The position numbers and the translations under genes are program-made. A stretch of DNA of 17,736 bases from Bacteroidota bacterium. Lineage in GTDB: Bacteria > Bacteroidota > Bacteroidia > Cytophagales > Cyclobacteriaceae. Positions 8,838 through 17,063 of this stretch are shown in pieces. The number at the start of each line of letters is the position of its first letter. Positions within the stretch are counted from its first letter, which is position 1. A model generated the notes under the pieces. That model worked only from the letters and a program-made list of their open reading frames with translations. It was not told the origin of the DNA and searched no databases. The stretch spans positions 1 through 17,736 of the forward strand of contig QGUY01000052.1 in NCBI GenBank assembly GCA_003242315.1, read 5' to 3'.

Positions 8838-9788
8838 ATGAGAATTGTTATCCTGGATGGACATACCTTGAATCCCGGCGACCTGAGCTGGGAACCCGTG
8901 GAAAGGTTGGGAGACACGCACATTTTTCCACGGACGGCACCCCAGGAGGTGGCCGAGCGTATTTCCGGTGCCGAAATCGTCCTTACCAACAAGGTACCCC
9001 TTAACCGAGACATTATTGCCACTGCGAAGGCGCTTCGCTACATCGGCGTAACGGCCACCGGATACAACATCGTTGATGTGGACGCTGCCCGGGAACGGGG
9101 TATTGTGGTCACCAATGTACCTGCGTACGGTACGCACTCCGTGGCGCAGCATACGTTCGCCCTACTGTTCGAGCTCGCTTCCTCTACCGGGCTTCACGCG
9201 GAGAGCGTAAGGAACGGAGACTGGACTGCTCAACCGGACTTTTGCTACTGGAAAAAGCCAATGGTGGAACTGCACGGATTGACCATGGGTATCGTGGGAT
9301 TGGGACAGATCGGCAGGGCGGTCGCTGCTATCGCGCTTGCCTTGGGGATGAAGGTCCAGGCTGTTCACAAGCACCCGGAAAGGGACAAGATGGAAGGTGT
9401 TACGTTTACCGACATGGAAACATGTTTTCGCACCTCTGATGTCGTGTCACTCCACTGTTCTCTCAATAAGGATAACAAGGAGTTCGTAAACCGTAAGCTT
9501 CTGGCGGTGATGAAGCCAACTGCGTTTTTTCTCAATGTGAGTCGCGGGGGGTTGGTCAACGAAAATGATCTTGCACGCGCACTACATGAGCGCACAATTG
9601 CGGGGGCTGGACTCGATGTGCTTTCTACAGAACCACCCCCGGCAGATAATCCATTGCTTCACGCACCCAATTGTATCATCACGCCACATCAGGCATGGGC
9701 AACACAAGCGGCGCGCAGGCGACTGTTGCAGGCGGCAGCGGACAACGTCGCGGCGTTCCAGGCCGGAAAGCCGATTAACTGTGTCTAG
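8838..9788 (+). CDS. D-isomer-specific 2-hydroxyacid dehydrogenase
   Basis: This 316-residue enzyme should reduce a 2-keto acid, or oxidise a D-2-hydroxyacid, with NAD(P)H in the cytosol; glycerate/hydroxypyruvate is the likely type but is not proven. ATG 8838 gives the usual MRIVILDG start; a TTG-initiated extension from 8799 is less likely. The Rossmann motif is GLGQIG (154-159). Catalytic residues fit the family: Arg236 (NVSRGGLV), Glu265 (STEPP) and His284 (ITPHQAW). After the second beta strand the sequence reads VHKHPERD, without the acidic residue typical of NAD-specific members, so NADP use is possible. Length is normal for the family. The Tat-exported oxidoreductase begins 119 nt downstream, past the hairpin cluster. 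Confidence 0.92.
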   Translation: MRIVILDGHTLNPGDLSWEPVERLGDTHIFPRTAPQEVAERISGAEIVLTNKVPLNRDIIATAKALRYIGVTATGYNIVDVDAARERGIVVTNVPAYGTHSVAQHTFALLFELASSTGLHAESVRNGDWTAQPDFCYWKKPMVELHGLTMGIVGLGQIGRAVAAIALALGMKVQAVHKHPERDKMEGVTFTDMETCFRTSDVVSLHCSLNKDNKEFVNRKLLAVMKPTAFFLNVSRGGLVNENDLARALHERTIAGAGLDVLSTEPPPADNPLLHAPNCIITPHQAWATQAARRRLLQAAADNVAAFQAGKPINCV

Positions 9789-9793
9789 CGCTT

Positions 9794-9853
9794 GGGCCCA
9801 GTCGGGGCCCGCCCGACGATTAGTCGGGGACTTGCCCCGACGATAAGTCGGGG
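9794..9853 (+). repeat. Overlapping inverted-repeat (hairpin ladder) cluster
   Basis: Between the dehydrogenase and the oxidoreductase, the arms GTCGGGG and CCCCGAC alternate. They lie at 9801-9807, 9812-9817 (CCCGAC), 9823-9829, 9835-9841 and 9847-9853. Each neighbouring pair can form a 6-7 bp GC-rich stem with a five-base loop (GCCCG, GATTA, ACTTG, GATAA). A further GGGCCC-AGTCG-GGGCCC stem overlaps the first arm at 9794-9810. The pairings exclude each other, so at least two alternative folds exist. There is no U-tract straight after it, so a simple intrinsic terminator is uncertain. It could be a REP-like palindromic element, a processing site or an attenuator. Confidence 0.7.
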
Positions 9854-9907
9854 TTGGGGTAACTATAAATTAGTTGTAAGTTGCTGATCACGAAAAAAAG
9901 CCAGACT

Positions 9908-11236
9908 ATGAGAAATACCCGTCGGACATTTATCAAGCAATCAGCTCTCGCAGGCGCAGGGCTGTTCGTCGCTCCCAATGTTTTCAGTTTCCGGGGCTCA
10001 CCCAACAACAAGGTTATCGTAGGTGTGATGGGAACAAACAGCAGGGGCCTGGCCCTTGCGCGCATGTTTGCGAAGAATCCTGACGTTGAAGTCGCGTGTA
10101 TATGTGATGTCGATCGCACGGTAGTAGAAAAGACCATTGCAGAAGTCCAGAAGGTGACCAACAAAAAGCCGAAGGGTACTCACGATATCCGCCGCATGCT
10201 TGAAATGCCGGAACTGGACGCCATCGTGATCGCGGCCCCCGACCATTGGCATGCACCGGCCGCTATCATGTCGGTGCGAGCGGGCAAGCATGTGTATCTC
10301 GAGAAACCCGCCTCGCATAGTCCCGCCGAGGGAGAGATGCTGGTTCAGGCAGCAAATAAATACAACAAGCTTGTTCAGCTTGGCACGCAACGACGATCCT
10401 TCCCCGTGATAGCAGAGGGGATGCAGGCACTACATGAGGGTGTGATTGGCAAGGTGTATTTCGCAAGAGGTTGGTATGCGAACAACCGGCAGTCGATAGG
10501 AAAGGGACAGGTTGTGCCTGTACCGTCGCACCTCGACTATGAGCTATGGCAAGGTCCGGCACCGCGCAGGCCTTACAAAGACAACCTGATTCACTACAAC
10601 TGGCACTGGTTCTGGAATTGGGGAACGGGTGAGGCGCTGAATAACGGCACCCACGAGATCGACCTGATGCGATGGGGCATGCGGGTGGATTTCCCGATAA
10701 AGGTAGTTTCCGCAGGGGGAAGATATGCGTTCAATGACGACTGGGAAACGCCAGACACCCAAACCATCACGCTCGAATTTCCGAACAACACATCGATGAC
10801 GTGGGAAGGCCGGAGCTGCAATGATTTCAAGGAATGGGGCAGCGGCCGTGGTGTTGTATTCTATGGCGAAAAAGGCACGATGCTCACGACAGGTGGCGAC
10901 GAATACAAGATTTTCGAACTGGGAACAGGTAAGCTTATCAAAGAAGGCAAGCCAAGTTCTCAAATCAAGGATGAGACCAATACAATGGGAATGGGCGAAG
11001 TGCTGGACGGAATGCACATTACAAACTTTGTCAAAGCTGTCCAGGGACGCGAACGACTGACGGCGCCTATTGAAGAAGGACACAAGTCTACTCTTCTTCC
11101 TCAGCTCGGCAACATCGCCTGGCGATCCGGGACGACGCTCTACTGTGATCCTTCCAACGGCCACATCGTGAACAATCCCGCTGCCGCCAAATTATGGAGC
11201 CGGGAGTACGAACCAGGCTGGGAAGTGGTCGTCTAA
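9908..11236 (+). CDS. Tat-exported Gfo/Idh/MocA family oxidoreductase
   Basis: This 442-residue protein starts at ATG 9908 with a twin-arginine signal (NTRRTFIKQSALAGAG, Arg5-Arg6), so it is exported folded with its cofactor. ATC 9881 would be an alternative non-ATG extension but would bury the Tat motif. The dinucleotide-binding region is VGVMGTNSRG (38-47). The EKP motif is at 132-134 (LEKPASH), where the Lys is catalytic in this family. NNGTHEIDLMRW (245-256) carries the conserved His249. The HYNWHWFWNWGTGEALNNGTHE region and the DDWETPDTQ segment are typical of Bacteroidota secreted family members. Substrates are usually sugars or cyclitols, but this one cannot be named. The upstream dehydrogenase is codirectional, so they may act in one catabolic route (inference). 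Confidence 0.93.
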   Translation: MRNTRRTFIKQSALAGAGLFVAPNVFSFRGSPNNKVIVGVMGTNSRGLALARMFAKNPDVEVACICDVDRTVVEKTIAEVQKVTNKKPKGTHDIRRMLEMPELDAIVIAAPDHWHAPAAIMSVRAGKHVYLEKPASHSPAEGEMLVQAANKYNKLVQLGTQRRSFPVIAEGMQALHEGVIGKVYFARGWYANNRQSIGKGQVVPVPSHLDYELWQGPAPRRPYKDNLIHYNWHWFWNWGTGEALNNGTHEIDLMRWGMRVDFPIKVVSAGGRYAFNDDWETPDTQTITLEFPNNTSMTWEGRSCNDFKEWGSGRGVVFYGEKGTMLTTGGDEYKIFELGTGKLIKEGKPSSQIKDETNTMGMGEVLDGMHITNFVKAVQGRERLTAPIEEGHKSTLLPQLGNIAWRSGTTLYCDPSNGHIVNNPAAAKLWSREYEPGWEVVV

Positions 11237-11341
11237 AATAGTCTTGACTTTCAACAGGAAGAACGCACACAACTTACTACCTAACCACAACCCTTTAGGC
11301 ACAGCAACTTCAACACTTCAACACTCCAACACTTCAACACA
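11237..11341 (+). repeat. Intergenic region with 4-copy 8-bp tandem repeat (ACTTCAAC)
   Basis: The 105-nt gap ends in a tandem repeat of the 8-mer ACTTCAAC at 11307-11338. Its four units are identical except for one T-to-C change in the third (ACTCCAAC). A partial unit follows, and the GTG start of the kinase gene is at 11342. Because 8 is not a multiple of 3, a change in copy number would alter the reading frame upstream of GTG but not the gene itself. A possible one-mismatch -7 element, TAGTCTTG, lies at 11239-11246 (weak). The A/C-rich, structure-poor repeat would also leave the start open for ribosome binding. No terminator for the upstream gene is visible. Confidence 0.75.
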
Positions 11342-12388
11342 GTGTACAGCTACATCAACTTTTCGGACATCATTCGTGATGCGTGGGCAGGATACGATCC
11401 GTCGAGGACGGTACGATCGGTGGTTGATATCAGCGCAATGGTATCCACGAATCACGTATTTCGTGTGAAGTTTGAGGATGGCGGATTTGTTATCGCGAAA
11501 TGTTCGTTCTTCGGAAAGTTTGAGCACTTCAAGGAAGACCATACGATAATCAACATTCTCGGAAACAACCTTCCGCCGCCATTCGAAAATTTCCTTGCCC
11601 GTTCGCTCATGAAGGGAGACGAGGTGTACACATTCCCTTACAAACAGGGCATTATGGATGCGTGGGTGGTGTTCTATAATCCTATACGCATTGACCAGCG
11701 TCTCCCAAGGCAGCTGGAAGAATTTCACATCCGTAAGCTCGGTGGAGAACTCGCCCGCTTTCATCTGGCGTGCAAGTCGATCAACCCCTTGCTTCCGCAT
11801 TATTCGAAGACGTTGAGGATCGATCTCAATCATCTGTTGGAAATCATCAGTACAGAAGAAGGTCAGTTCGAACACCGCCAGCATATTGACGACATCCGCC
11901 GTCAGTGCGACATATTCTTTGAAAATTGCGACAAGCTTGGGTACAGTCGGTTTGTGAAGTTGCCTGTTTTTGTCGACTGGAACATTGGGAATTTCTCCGT
12001 GACGAAGGATGTTGGCTTCTTTTCACGGTGGGATTACGACTGGTTCCGGATCAGCTCGCGCATGATGGACTTCTACTTTTTCAGTCGCGTTTGTTCAACG
12101 ATCGGAGATAGGACACTATTCAGCTACCTGATCGACCCGCTTATGGAGGAGCGATTTATCTGGTTCTTGCAGGAGTATCATAAGGTCTATCCGCTGACTG
12201 AGCCCGAGATCCGTTTCCTGAAGGAGGCATACCGTTTTTTCATTCTGAACTACGTGATTAAGTTTGGGCGCTATTTCTTCCACCAGGTGTACGCCACCAG
12301 GCTGCAGAAAGAGGCCTATGAAACCTATTTTCCATCCCTTGACAAGCATTTCGATGCAGAAAAGATACTCCGGGCGCTGGGGCTGTAG
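11342..12388 (+). CDS. APH/choline-kinase-like phosphotransferase
   Basis: This 348-residue protein has the protein-kinase-like fold of aminoglycoside and choline/homoserine kinases. Lys53 (FVIAKCSFFG) fits the ATP-binding lysine. The catalytic loop is FVDWNIGNFS (210-219), which matches HGDxxxGN with the leading His-Gly replaced by Phe-Val; Asp212 and Asn217 are retained. The metal-binding RWDYDWFRIS follows (Asp231, Asp233). The C-terminus is helical and rich in aromatic residues. Start: GTG 11342, directly after the 8-bp tandem repeat, since no ATG or other start lies between it and the in-frame TAA at 11282-11284. The substrate is unknown; the fold covers antibiotics, sugars, amino alcohols and homoserine. 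The HAD gene 50 nt downstream could remove the phosphate it adds, which is inference. Confidence 0.83.
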   Translation: MYSYINFSDIIRDAWAGYDPSRTVRSVVDISAMVSTNHVFRVKFEDGGFVIAKCSFFGKFEHFKEDHTIINILGNNLPPPFENFLARSLMKGDEVYTFPYKQGIMDAWVVFYNPIRIDQRLPRQLEEFHIRKLGGELARFHLACKSINPLLPHYSKTLRIDLNHLLEIISTEEGQFEHRQHIDDIRRQCDIFFENCDKLGYSRFVKLPVFVDWNIGNFSVTKDVGFFSRWDYDWFRISSRMMDFYFFSRVCSTIGDRTLFSYLIDPLMEERFIWFLQEYHKVYPLTEPEIRFLKEAYRFFILNYVIKFGRYFFHQVYATRLQKEAYETYFPSLDKHFDAEKILRALGL

Positions 12389-12399
12389 GCCGCGAACCA

Positions 12400-12407
12400 T
12401 ATATTTG
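12400..12407 (+). promoter_or_regulatory. Candidate Bacteroidota -7 promoter element
   Basis: TATATTTG is an exact match to the TAnnTTTG -7 element and lies 31 nt before the ATG of the HAD gene, in the 50-nt gap after the kinase. A transcription start around 12414 would give a leader of about 25 nt. No TTTG or TTG -33 box was found at a fitting distance, so this is only a candidate. If real, the HAD gene may also be expressed separately from the kinase. Confidence 0.35.
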
Positions 12408-12438
12408 GCAGCGCGTCCGCATTACAAACGTAACCTGC

Positions 12439-13302
12439 ATGAGGACCAGGGACTTTAAGAGCATCGTCACCCGGTACGACGTGGTGTTTTTTGACGCCTA
12501 CGGCGTCCTGAAGAATTACAACGGCCTGATACCGGGAATCGAGGGGACCATACGGTTCATGCTCGAAAACCAAATCGACTTCTACGTACTGACCAACGAC
12601 GCCTCGCGCAGTCCCGAAGAGCTTGCCGCATCATACCAGACCCTCGGCATCAAGGAGATTACTGCAGATAAGGTGATTTCTTCCGGGATGCTCGCCCGCG
12701 AGTACCTCCGGTACAAAGTCAAGAAGGGGACAGTGACGTACCTCGGTACCTCCAAATCGGCTCATTACATTGAGACTCTCGGACTGGATATCGTCTCGAT
12801 ACGGCAAATTGACCTCGATGACGCAGAGGAGATTACCGCTGTCGTTCTACTGGACGATGAGGGGTTCGACTGGAAGCGTGACATCAACAAGTTGATTAAC
12901 CTGTTGCGGAAGAGAAACATCCCTGTCATCGTCGCCAACACCGACTTTGCCTACCCGGTCACCGAAGATGAAGTGGCCGTGGCTATCGGCGGGCTGTCCG
13001 ACATGATCGAAATGATCATCGGCAAGAAGTTCATCAAGTTTGGGAAGCCCGACTCGCAGATGTTTATGTTTGCTTACGAGCGTATTCTCGCTACGAGACA
13101 AGTAAGCAAGGAAAGGATTCTGATGGTGGGAGACACCCTGAAAACGGATATCCTGGGTGGCAACAAGTTTGGGATTGATACCGCTCTCGTATTGTCAGGG
13201 AATACCCTTCCGGAACATGCCGGATACCTGATCCGGTCAACTGGAATCATTCCGAACTATATCTGTGAAGATGCCGTAATCACGGCAAAGCGAACGGTCT
13301 GA
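12439..13302 (+). CDS. HAD superfamily (HAD-IIA/NagD-like) phosphatase
   Basis: This 287-residue cytosolic hydrolase has all four HAD motifs. Motif I is FFDAYGV with nucleophile Asp19; the usual second Asp (general acid) is Tyr21, as in HAD-IIA relatives that carry an aromatic residue there. Motif II is LTNDASRS (51-58; Thr52, Asn53). Motif III is FGKPDS (Lys203). Motif IV is GDTLKTD (Asp232, Asp237). The cap domain lies between motifs II and III (about 75-190), as in NagD-type phosphatases. These usually dephosphorylate sugar phosphates, nucleotides or PLP; the substrate here is unknown. ATG 12439 is the natural start. The stop is 6 nt from the convergent beta-barrel gene, so no terminator fits between them. 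It may be cotranscribed with the kinase. Confidence 0.9.
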   Translation: MRTRDFKSIVTRYDVVFFDAYGVLKNYNGLIPGIEGTIRFMLENQIDFYVLTNDASRSPEELAASYQTLGIKEITADKVISSGMLAREYLRYKVKKGTVTYLGTSKSAHYIETLGLDIVSIRQIDLDDAEEITAVVLLDDEGFDWKRDINKLINLLRKRNIPVIVANTDFAYPVTEDEVAVAIGGLSDMIEMIIGKKFIKFGKPDSQMFMFAYERILATRQVSKERILMVGDTLKTDILGGNKFGIDTALVLSGNTLPEHAGYLIRSTGIIPNYICEDAVITAKRTV

Positions 13303-13308
13303 CGACGG

Positions 13309-15753
13309 TTAGAAGTCGCCGCCACCCTGACCTTGCTCGAATCCGTTGTCCATTCCTTCTCCACCTTCCTGGCGCTGACCACGTTCAGTGTCCTTCTTCC
13401 GGTTGATTCGGTAATTGAAGGTTAACATTACGCTCCGGGGACGCCATTGTGACTCTGATTCGGAGTAAAAATCTTCGTTGTCGACAATCTCGCGGAACTT
13501 GTTCGTGTTGAACAGGTCGCGCACACTCACCGTCACAGTTCCCCTGTTTGCCAGGACATCGCGCGACAATCCAAGATCTATCGCATAGTTCGAACGCATC
13601 CGTCCCTGAGTGGTCTCCCTGGGAGCGCGATACCTCCAGCTGGCTTGGAAATCGTATTTAGTCAGAAAGGTTATACGCGACATTGTGCGGGTGCTTAAGC
13701 TATACGTGTCTGCATCGAGTATCTGACCTTCATGCTGACCCTTTGTAACAGCGCGGTAGAAGTTGGCATTGCTGTTGATTCGCCACCACGATGTAGGCTC
13801 CCAGTTGAAGTTGAATTCAAGTCCTACCGCATCTTGCGTGGAGAGATTGACGGGGAATACACGGTTGTATCCTATGGAGTCGACTACCGTGATGCGGTTT
13901 ACAACGCCGGTACGGTGACGGTAATAAACGCTCGAAAGAATGGAACCCGATTCCCAGTCGAACAAGTAGCCACCCTCGATGGAGTGCGTGTATTCCGGTT
14001 TCAGGTCTGGATTACCAGTGTACAGCGTCCTGTTGTTGCTGTAATTGGAGAAGGGCATAAGGTTCCTGAACCACGGACGGCTCAATCGATAGGTGTAGCT
14101 GAGTTGCACCGTCTTGCTATCAGTGATCCGGTATGCCAGGTGTGAACTGGGGAATACGTTAAAATAGTTTTGATATGTCGTCTTGTTTTCGCGACTTAGT
14201 TCAACGGAAACATCAGTGAGTTCCCCGCGAAGACCGAGCTGGTACGAAAAGCGATTGACCTCGTTACCAAAGATCGCATATGCGGCATGGATGTTTTCCG
14301 TGTAGACCATTCGATTGTCAAACTCACCCACAGTCTCCCACGTTGATTCGTCAGTAAGCTGTTCTACGAGGAAATCATTGTCGATGACCCGGAGGGTAGA
14401 CTTGGCGCCAGCTTCAATCTTTCCCCGTTGGCCGAACGGTTTGACGAAGTCGAGCTGAAAGAGAACATTTCGCTCGTTCTCCGTGTTCGACGCCCGCTGA
14501 TCGATCTGCGTATCTGAGGCATCATCGTACTCCAAAAAGGTGGAGTATTCGGTTTCGACATTTTCAATCCACTTGAAATCAGCCGTGAGATAATGGTCTT
14601 TGCGTGGTCCGTAGTCTTTGCGAAAACTCAGCGCCACTTCGCCGTTGTCTTCAGGTTCTTCTTCGCGTTCTCTTCTCGTTACGGTGCGAATCAGAGTTTC
14701 ATTCTCGTCGTAGTCGCGGAAAACGTATGTTGATTTATTCAACCCATCTGATCTTCGGTAATTAACAGATCCGGTGAGCATGGCACTTTCATTAATGTAG
14801 TAGTCGATGCCGGCCATGATGTTGTGCGAAACGCCACCGCGGCGCCTGGTGTTCTCCTGAAAGTACGTAAACGACGTGTCGGGTTGTGTGAACTGTTGGA
14901 AGGAATTGCCCGTACCGGGACTGGAACGGTAGCGGAATCCATAGCTCGAGAAGAGGTTAAACTTTTCCCTTCTGAGATTCAGGATGAAAGAACCACCGTA
15001 GTTGTCAGGATGCCCTGCGTTCAGGGTAAAGGCTCCATTAACACCTTGACGTACCTCTTTCTTCAGGATGATGTTTATGATCCCGACTTCCCCTTCGGCA
15101 TCATAGCGCGAGGAAGGGTTTGTGATCACCTCAATGCTTTCAATGAGGTTAGCCTGGATTTGCTGTAGTGCGTCCGCAGTGCTGATGCCCGTAAGTCCGG
15201 AGGGCTTTCCATTGATAAGTATCCGGACATTCTCACTTCCGCGCAGACTGACATTTCCATCGACATCCACGGTGACGGACGGTACATTGTCGAGAATGTC
15301 GGATGCACTACCACTGATATTAGCAAGGTCTTTTCCTACGTTGAAGATTCGTTTGTCGAGGTAGAGTTCCATGGAGCTACGCTCGCTCTGTACCGTTACC
15401 TCTTCCAGGAGCCGTTGACCCGGTCGCAGGGTGATCGTTCCCAGATCAACATCTCCCGCAGTAACGTCCACCCGGGGAATGGTCTTCTCCTCGTATGAGA
15501 GAAACGTGATTTTCAGGTAGTACTGTCCTGGTCCCACAGGGATCCGGAATGTTCCTTCGGCAGTCGAGACGGCTCCAGTTACGAGGGCCGAATCAGCGCG
15601 GTTGTACAGGGCCGCATTGGCAAAGGGTACGGGTTCATTGTTTTCATCGACGACAGTACCTTTGATTACGTGTTCATCGTCTGCTTGTCCCAGCGCAGTC
15701 AGCGCAAATACCACAGTTAAAAAAATCGTAGAAAAAAATCGCTTCATCTCCAT
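13309..15753 (-). CDS. TonB-receptor-like outer membrane beta-barrel protein with carboxypeptidase-like N-domain
   Basis: This 814-residue protein has a signal peptide (MEMKRFFSTIFLTVVFALTALGQA) probably cut near residue 23; Met3 (15745-15747) is an equally good start. Residues 29-115 form a carboxypeptidase-regulatory-like domain (IKGTVVDENNEPVPFANAAL). A plug domain follows at 117-235, with ASDILDNVPSVTVDVDGNVS, RILINGKPSG and IESIEVITNPSSRYDAEG. The rest is a beta-barrel of the OMP_b-brl_3 type, ending in a strand SVMLTFNYRIN. A charged, Gly-rich tail of about 30 residues (785-814) follows, which is unlike the usual terminal-strand end. The protein probably transports or binds a ligand in the outer membrane; no SusD partner is next to it. 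The histidine kinase ends 53 nt upstream, so it may form one operon with the two-component genes or be controlled by them. Confidence 0.92.
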   Translation of the reverse strand: MEMKRFFSTIFLTVVFALTALGQADDEHVIKGTVVDENNEPVPFANAALYNRADSALVTGAVSTAEGTFRIPVGPGQYYLKITFLSYEEKTIPRVDVTAGDVDLGTITLRPGQRLLEEVTVQSERSSMELYLDKRIFNVGKDLANISGSASDILDNVPSVTVDVDGNVSLRGSENVRILINGKPSGLTGISTADALQQIQANLIESIEVITNPSSRYDAEGEVGIINIILKKEVRQGVNGAFTLNAGHPDNYGGSFILNLRREKFNLFSSYGFRYRSSPGTGNSFQQFTQPDTSFTYFQENTRRRGGVSHNIMAGIDYYINESAMLTGSVNYRRSDGLNKSTYVFRDYDENETLIRTVTRREREEEPEDNGEVALSFRKDYGPRKDHYLTADFKWIENVETEYSTFLEYDDASDTQIDQRASNTENERNVLFQLDFVKPFGQRGKIEAGAKSTLRVIDNDFLVEQLTDESTWETVGEFDNRMVYTENIHAAYAIFGNEVNRFSYQLGLRGELTDVSVELSRENKTTYQNYFNVFPSSHLAYRITDSKTVQLSYTYRLSRPWFRNLMPFSNYSNNRTLYTGNPDLKPEYTHSIEGGYLFDWESGSILSSVYYRHRTGVVNRITVVDSIGYNRVFPVNLSTQDAVGLEFNFNWEPTSWWRINSNANFYRAVTKGQHEGQILDADTYSLSTRTMSRITFLTKYDFQASWRYRAPRETTQGRMRSNYAIDLGLSRDVLANRGTVTVSVRDLFNTNKFREIVDNEDFYSESESQWRPRSVMLTFNYRINRKKDTERGQRQEGGEGMDNGFEQGQGGGDF

Positions 15754-15806
15754 TCATCGTAAGGGAGCAAGATAGTACTACAATTTGAAGAGATTTTGAA
15801 GGCATT

Positions 15807-17063
15807 TCAGGCGGTAAACTCTACGGAGAGTGTGTGCCACGGGTCGTCGAATGTGTAAGAAACTTTAGCGCCGGTGATATCACAAATCTGCTTTACGATG
15901 GCGAGTCCCAATCCGATCGAATCCTTGCTCTGATTTCCTTTCCGAAAACGTTTGAACATCTCTTCTAGCGGCCCATCAGGCGCCGGACCGGTATTTCGAA
16001 TTACCAATTTTGGATTCGAGAGTTTTACATCAATGGCACCGTGCTCTGTGTTGTGACGGATTGCATTGCTCAGCAGGTTCGTTAGCAACAAGTCCGCCAG
16101 CACAGGATTAAATTTGAGATTTACATTTTTGGCAATATTGGTGGATAAGCGGAGGCCTTTCATCTCAATAAGATCGGCAAATGTACCGAGTGTGTCTTCC
16201 ACACTCTGTGTAATGTTGATGGGCTCCGTCGCTTCGAATTCCTGGTTGCTGAGTTTCGTGAGTAGCGCTAGTGATTGGCCCATACGCGAAAGCTTTTCTA
16301 CAGCGTCATGGGCAGCCGTAATGAGACGCGCCTGTTCATCTTTGTTATCGGTCTCAGCAAGGAGTTCAAGTTTACCCCGAATGATGGCGAGTGGGGTTAG
16401 CATCTCGTGAGAAGCGTTCTCTGAAAATTCCTTCAGCGCCTTGTATTCAGCCTGGGCCTTGGCCGTCATGTCTGCGAGAAAAGAATTCAGTTGCTTGAAT
16501 TCGTGGGTACTGGTAGAGGGTAACCTGATGCCGCCTTCCCTGCGTACATTGAAATTGCGAATCGCTTTGAGTGTATTTTGAAAGGGTAGGAGGATCCGCC
16601 TCGATATGAGCATGCTGGAGATGGTCACAAAAAGGAGGAGCAATGCAATAATGCGGACGGCCGATTTGGTGATTGCGTCTACAATGTCGTCGGCTTCGAC
16701 AACAACGTCATATGCACTGATGAGATAGTGTTGTCCGTTGATGTGATAGGAGGCTTTTGCCTTGAGGTGACGCTCCATCCGCTGGAGATGACGGTGCATG
16801 GCGACTGTGTCGTAGACGCTGAACGGAATCTCAGGTCGCGAGGGGTCAATAATCCTGACCTGAACAGGATCCACGTTAAGTTTTTCCGGAGGCGTGCCGT
16901 TTTGAATGCGGCGGGCTGTGTTATCGAGCCATCCTTTTAGCTCCAGCGATTCTTCCTTATCTACTTCCTCCTGTACATTGTTATAAACAATAAAGCCGCC
17001 TACCAGCAGCACGATGAGGGTGACGCCCAGGTAATACAATGTAAGTCGCGTTATGATTTTCAT
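15807..17063 (-). CDS. Sensor histidine kinase
   Basis: This 418-residue inner-membrane kinase has TM1 at about 9-27 and TM2 at about 136-153, giving a periplasmic sensor loop of roughly 108 residues. A HAMP-like linker follows (LISRRILLPFQNTLKAI). The dimerisation/phosphoacceptor box is FSENASHEMLTPLAIIRG, with His219; the residue two before TPL-Thr is Leu where many kinases have Arg/Lys. The N-box is LLTNLLSNAIRHN (Asn333). The G1 region reads RNTGPA rather than DxGxG. The F-box is EEMFKRFRKG, and G2 is SIGLGLAIVKQI. The start overlaps the response regulator stop by 4 nt (ATGA), so they are translationally coupled and should be a cognate pair. The ligand is unknown. Confidence 0.95.
   Translation of the reverse strand: MKIITRLTLYYLGVTLIVLLVGGFIVYNNVQEEVDKEESLELKGWLDNTARRIQNGTPPEKLNVDPVQVRIIDPSRPEIPFSVYDTVAMHRHLQRMERHLKAKASYHINGQHYLISAYDVVVEADDIVDAITKSAVRIIALLLLFVTISSMLISRRILLPFQNTLKAIRNFNVRREGGIRLPSTSTHEFKQLNSFLADMTAKAQAEYKALKEFSENASHEMLTPLAIIRGKLELLAETDNKDEQARLITAAHDAVEKLSRMGQSLALLTKLSNQEFEATEPINITQSVEDTLGTFADLIEMKGLRLSTNIAKNVNLKFNPVLADLLLTNLLSNAIRHNTEHGAIDVKLSNPKLVIRNTGPAPDGPLEEMFKRFRKGNQSKDSIGLGLAIVKQICDITGAKVSYTFDDPWHTLSVEFTA

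Noticed and set aside
9801..9853. CRISPR array
   Set aside because: The repeats are 7-base arms with loops of five bases, without regular spacers of CRISPR length.
10544..11164. Minus-strand open frame of 206 residues across the Gfo/Idh/MocA gene
   Set aside because: The plus-strand gene carries the Tat signal, EKP motif and conserved His, so the antisense frame is incidental.
13732..14145. Plus-strand open frame of 137 residues in the barrel gene
   Set aside because: An antisense shadow of the beta-barrel, with no initiation or domain evidence.
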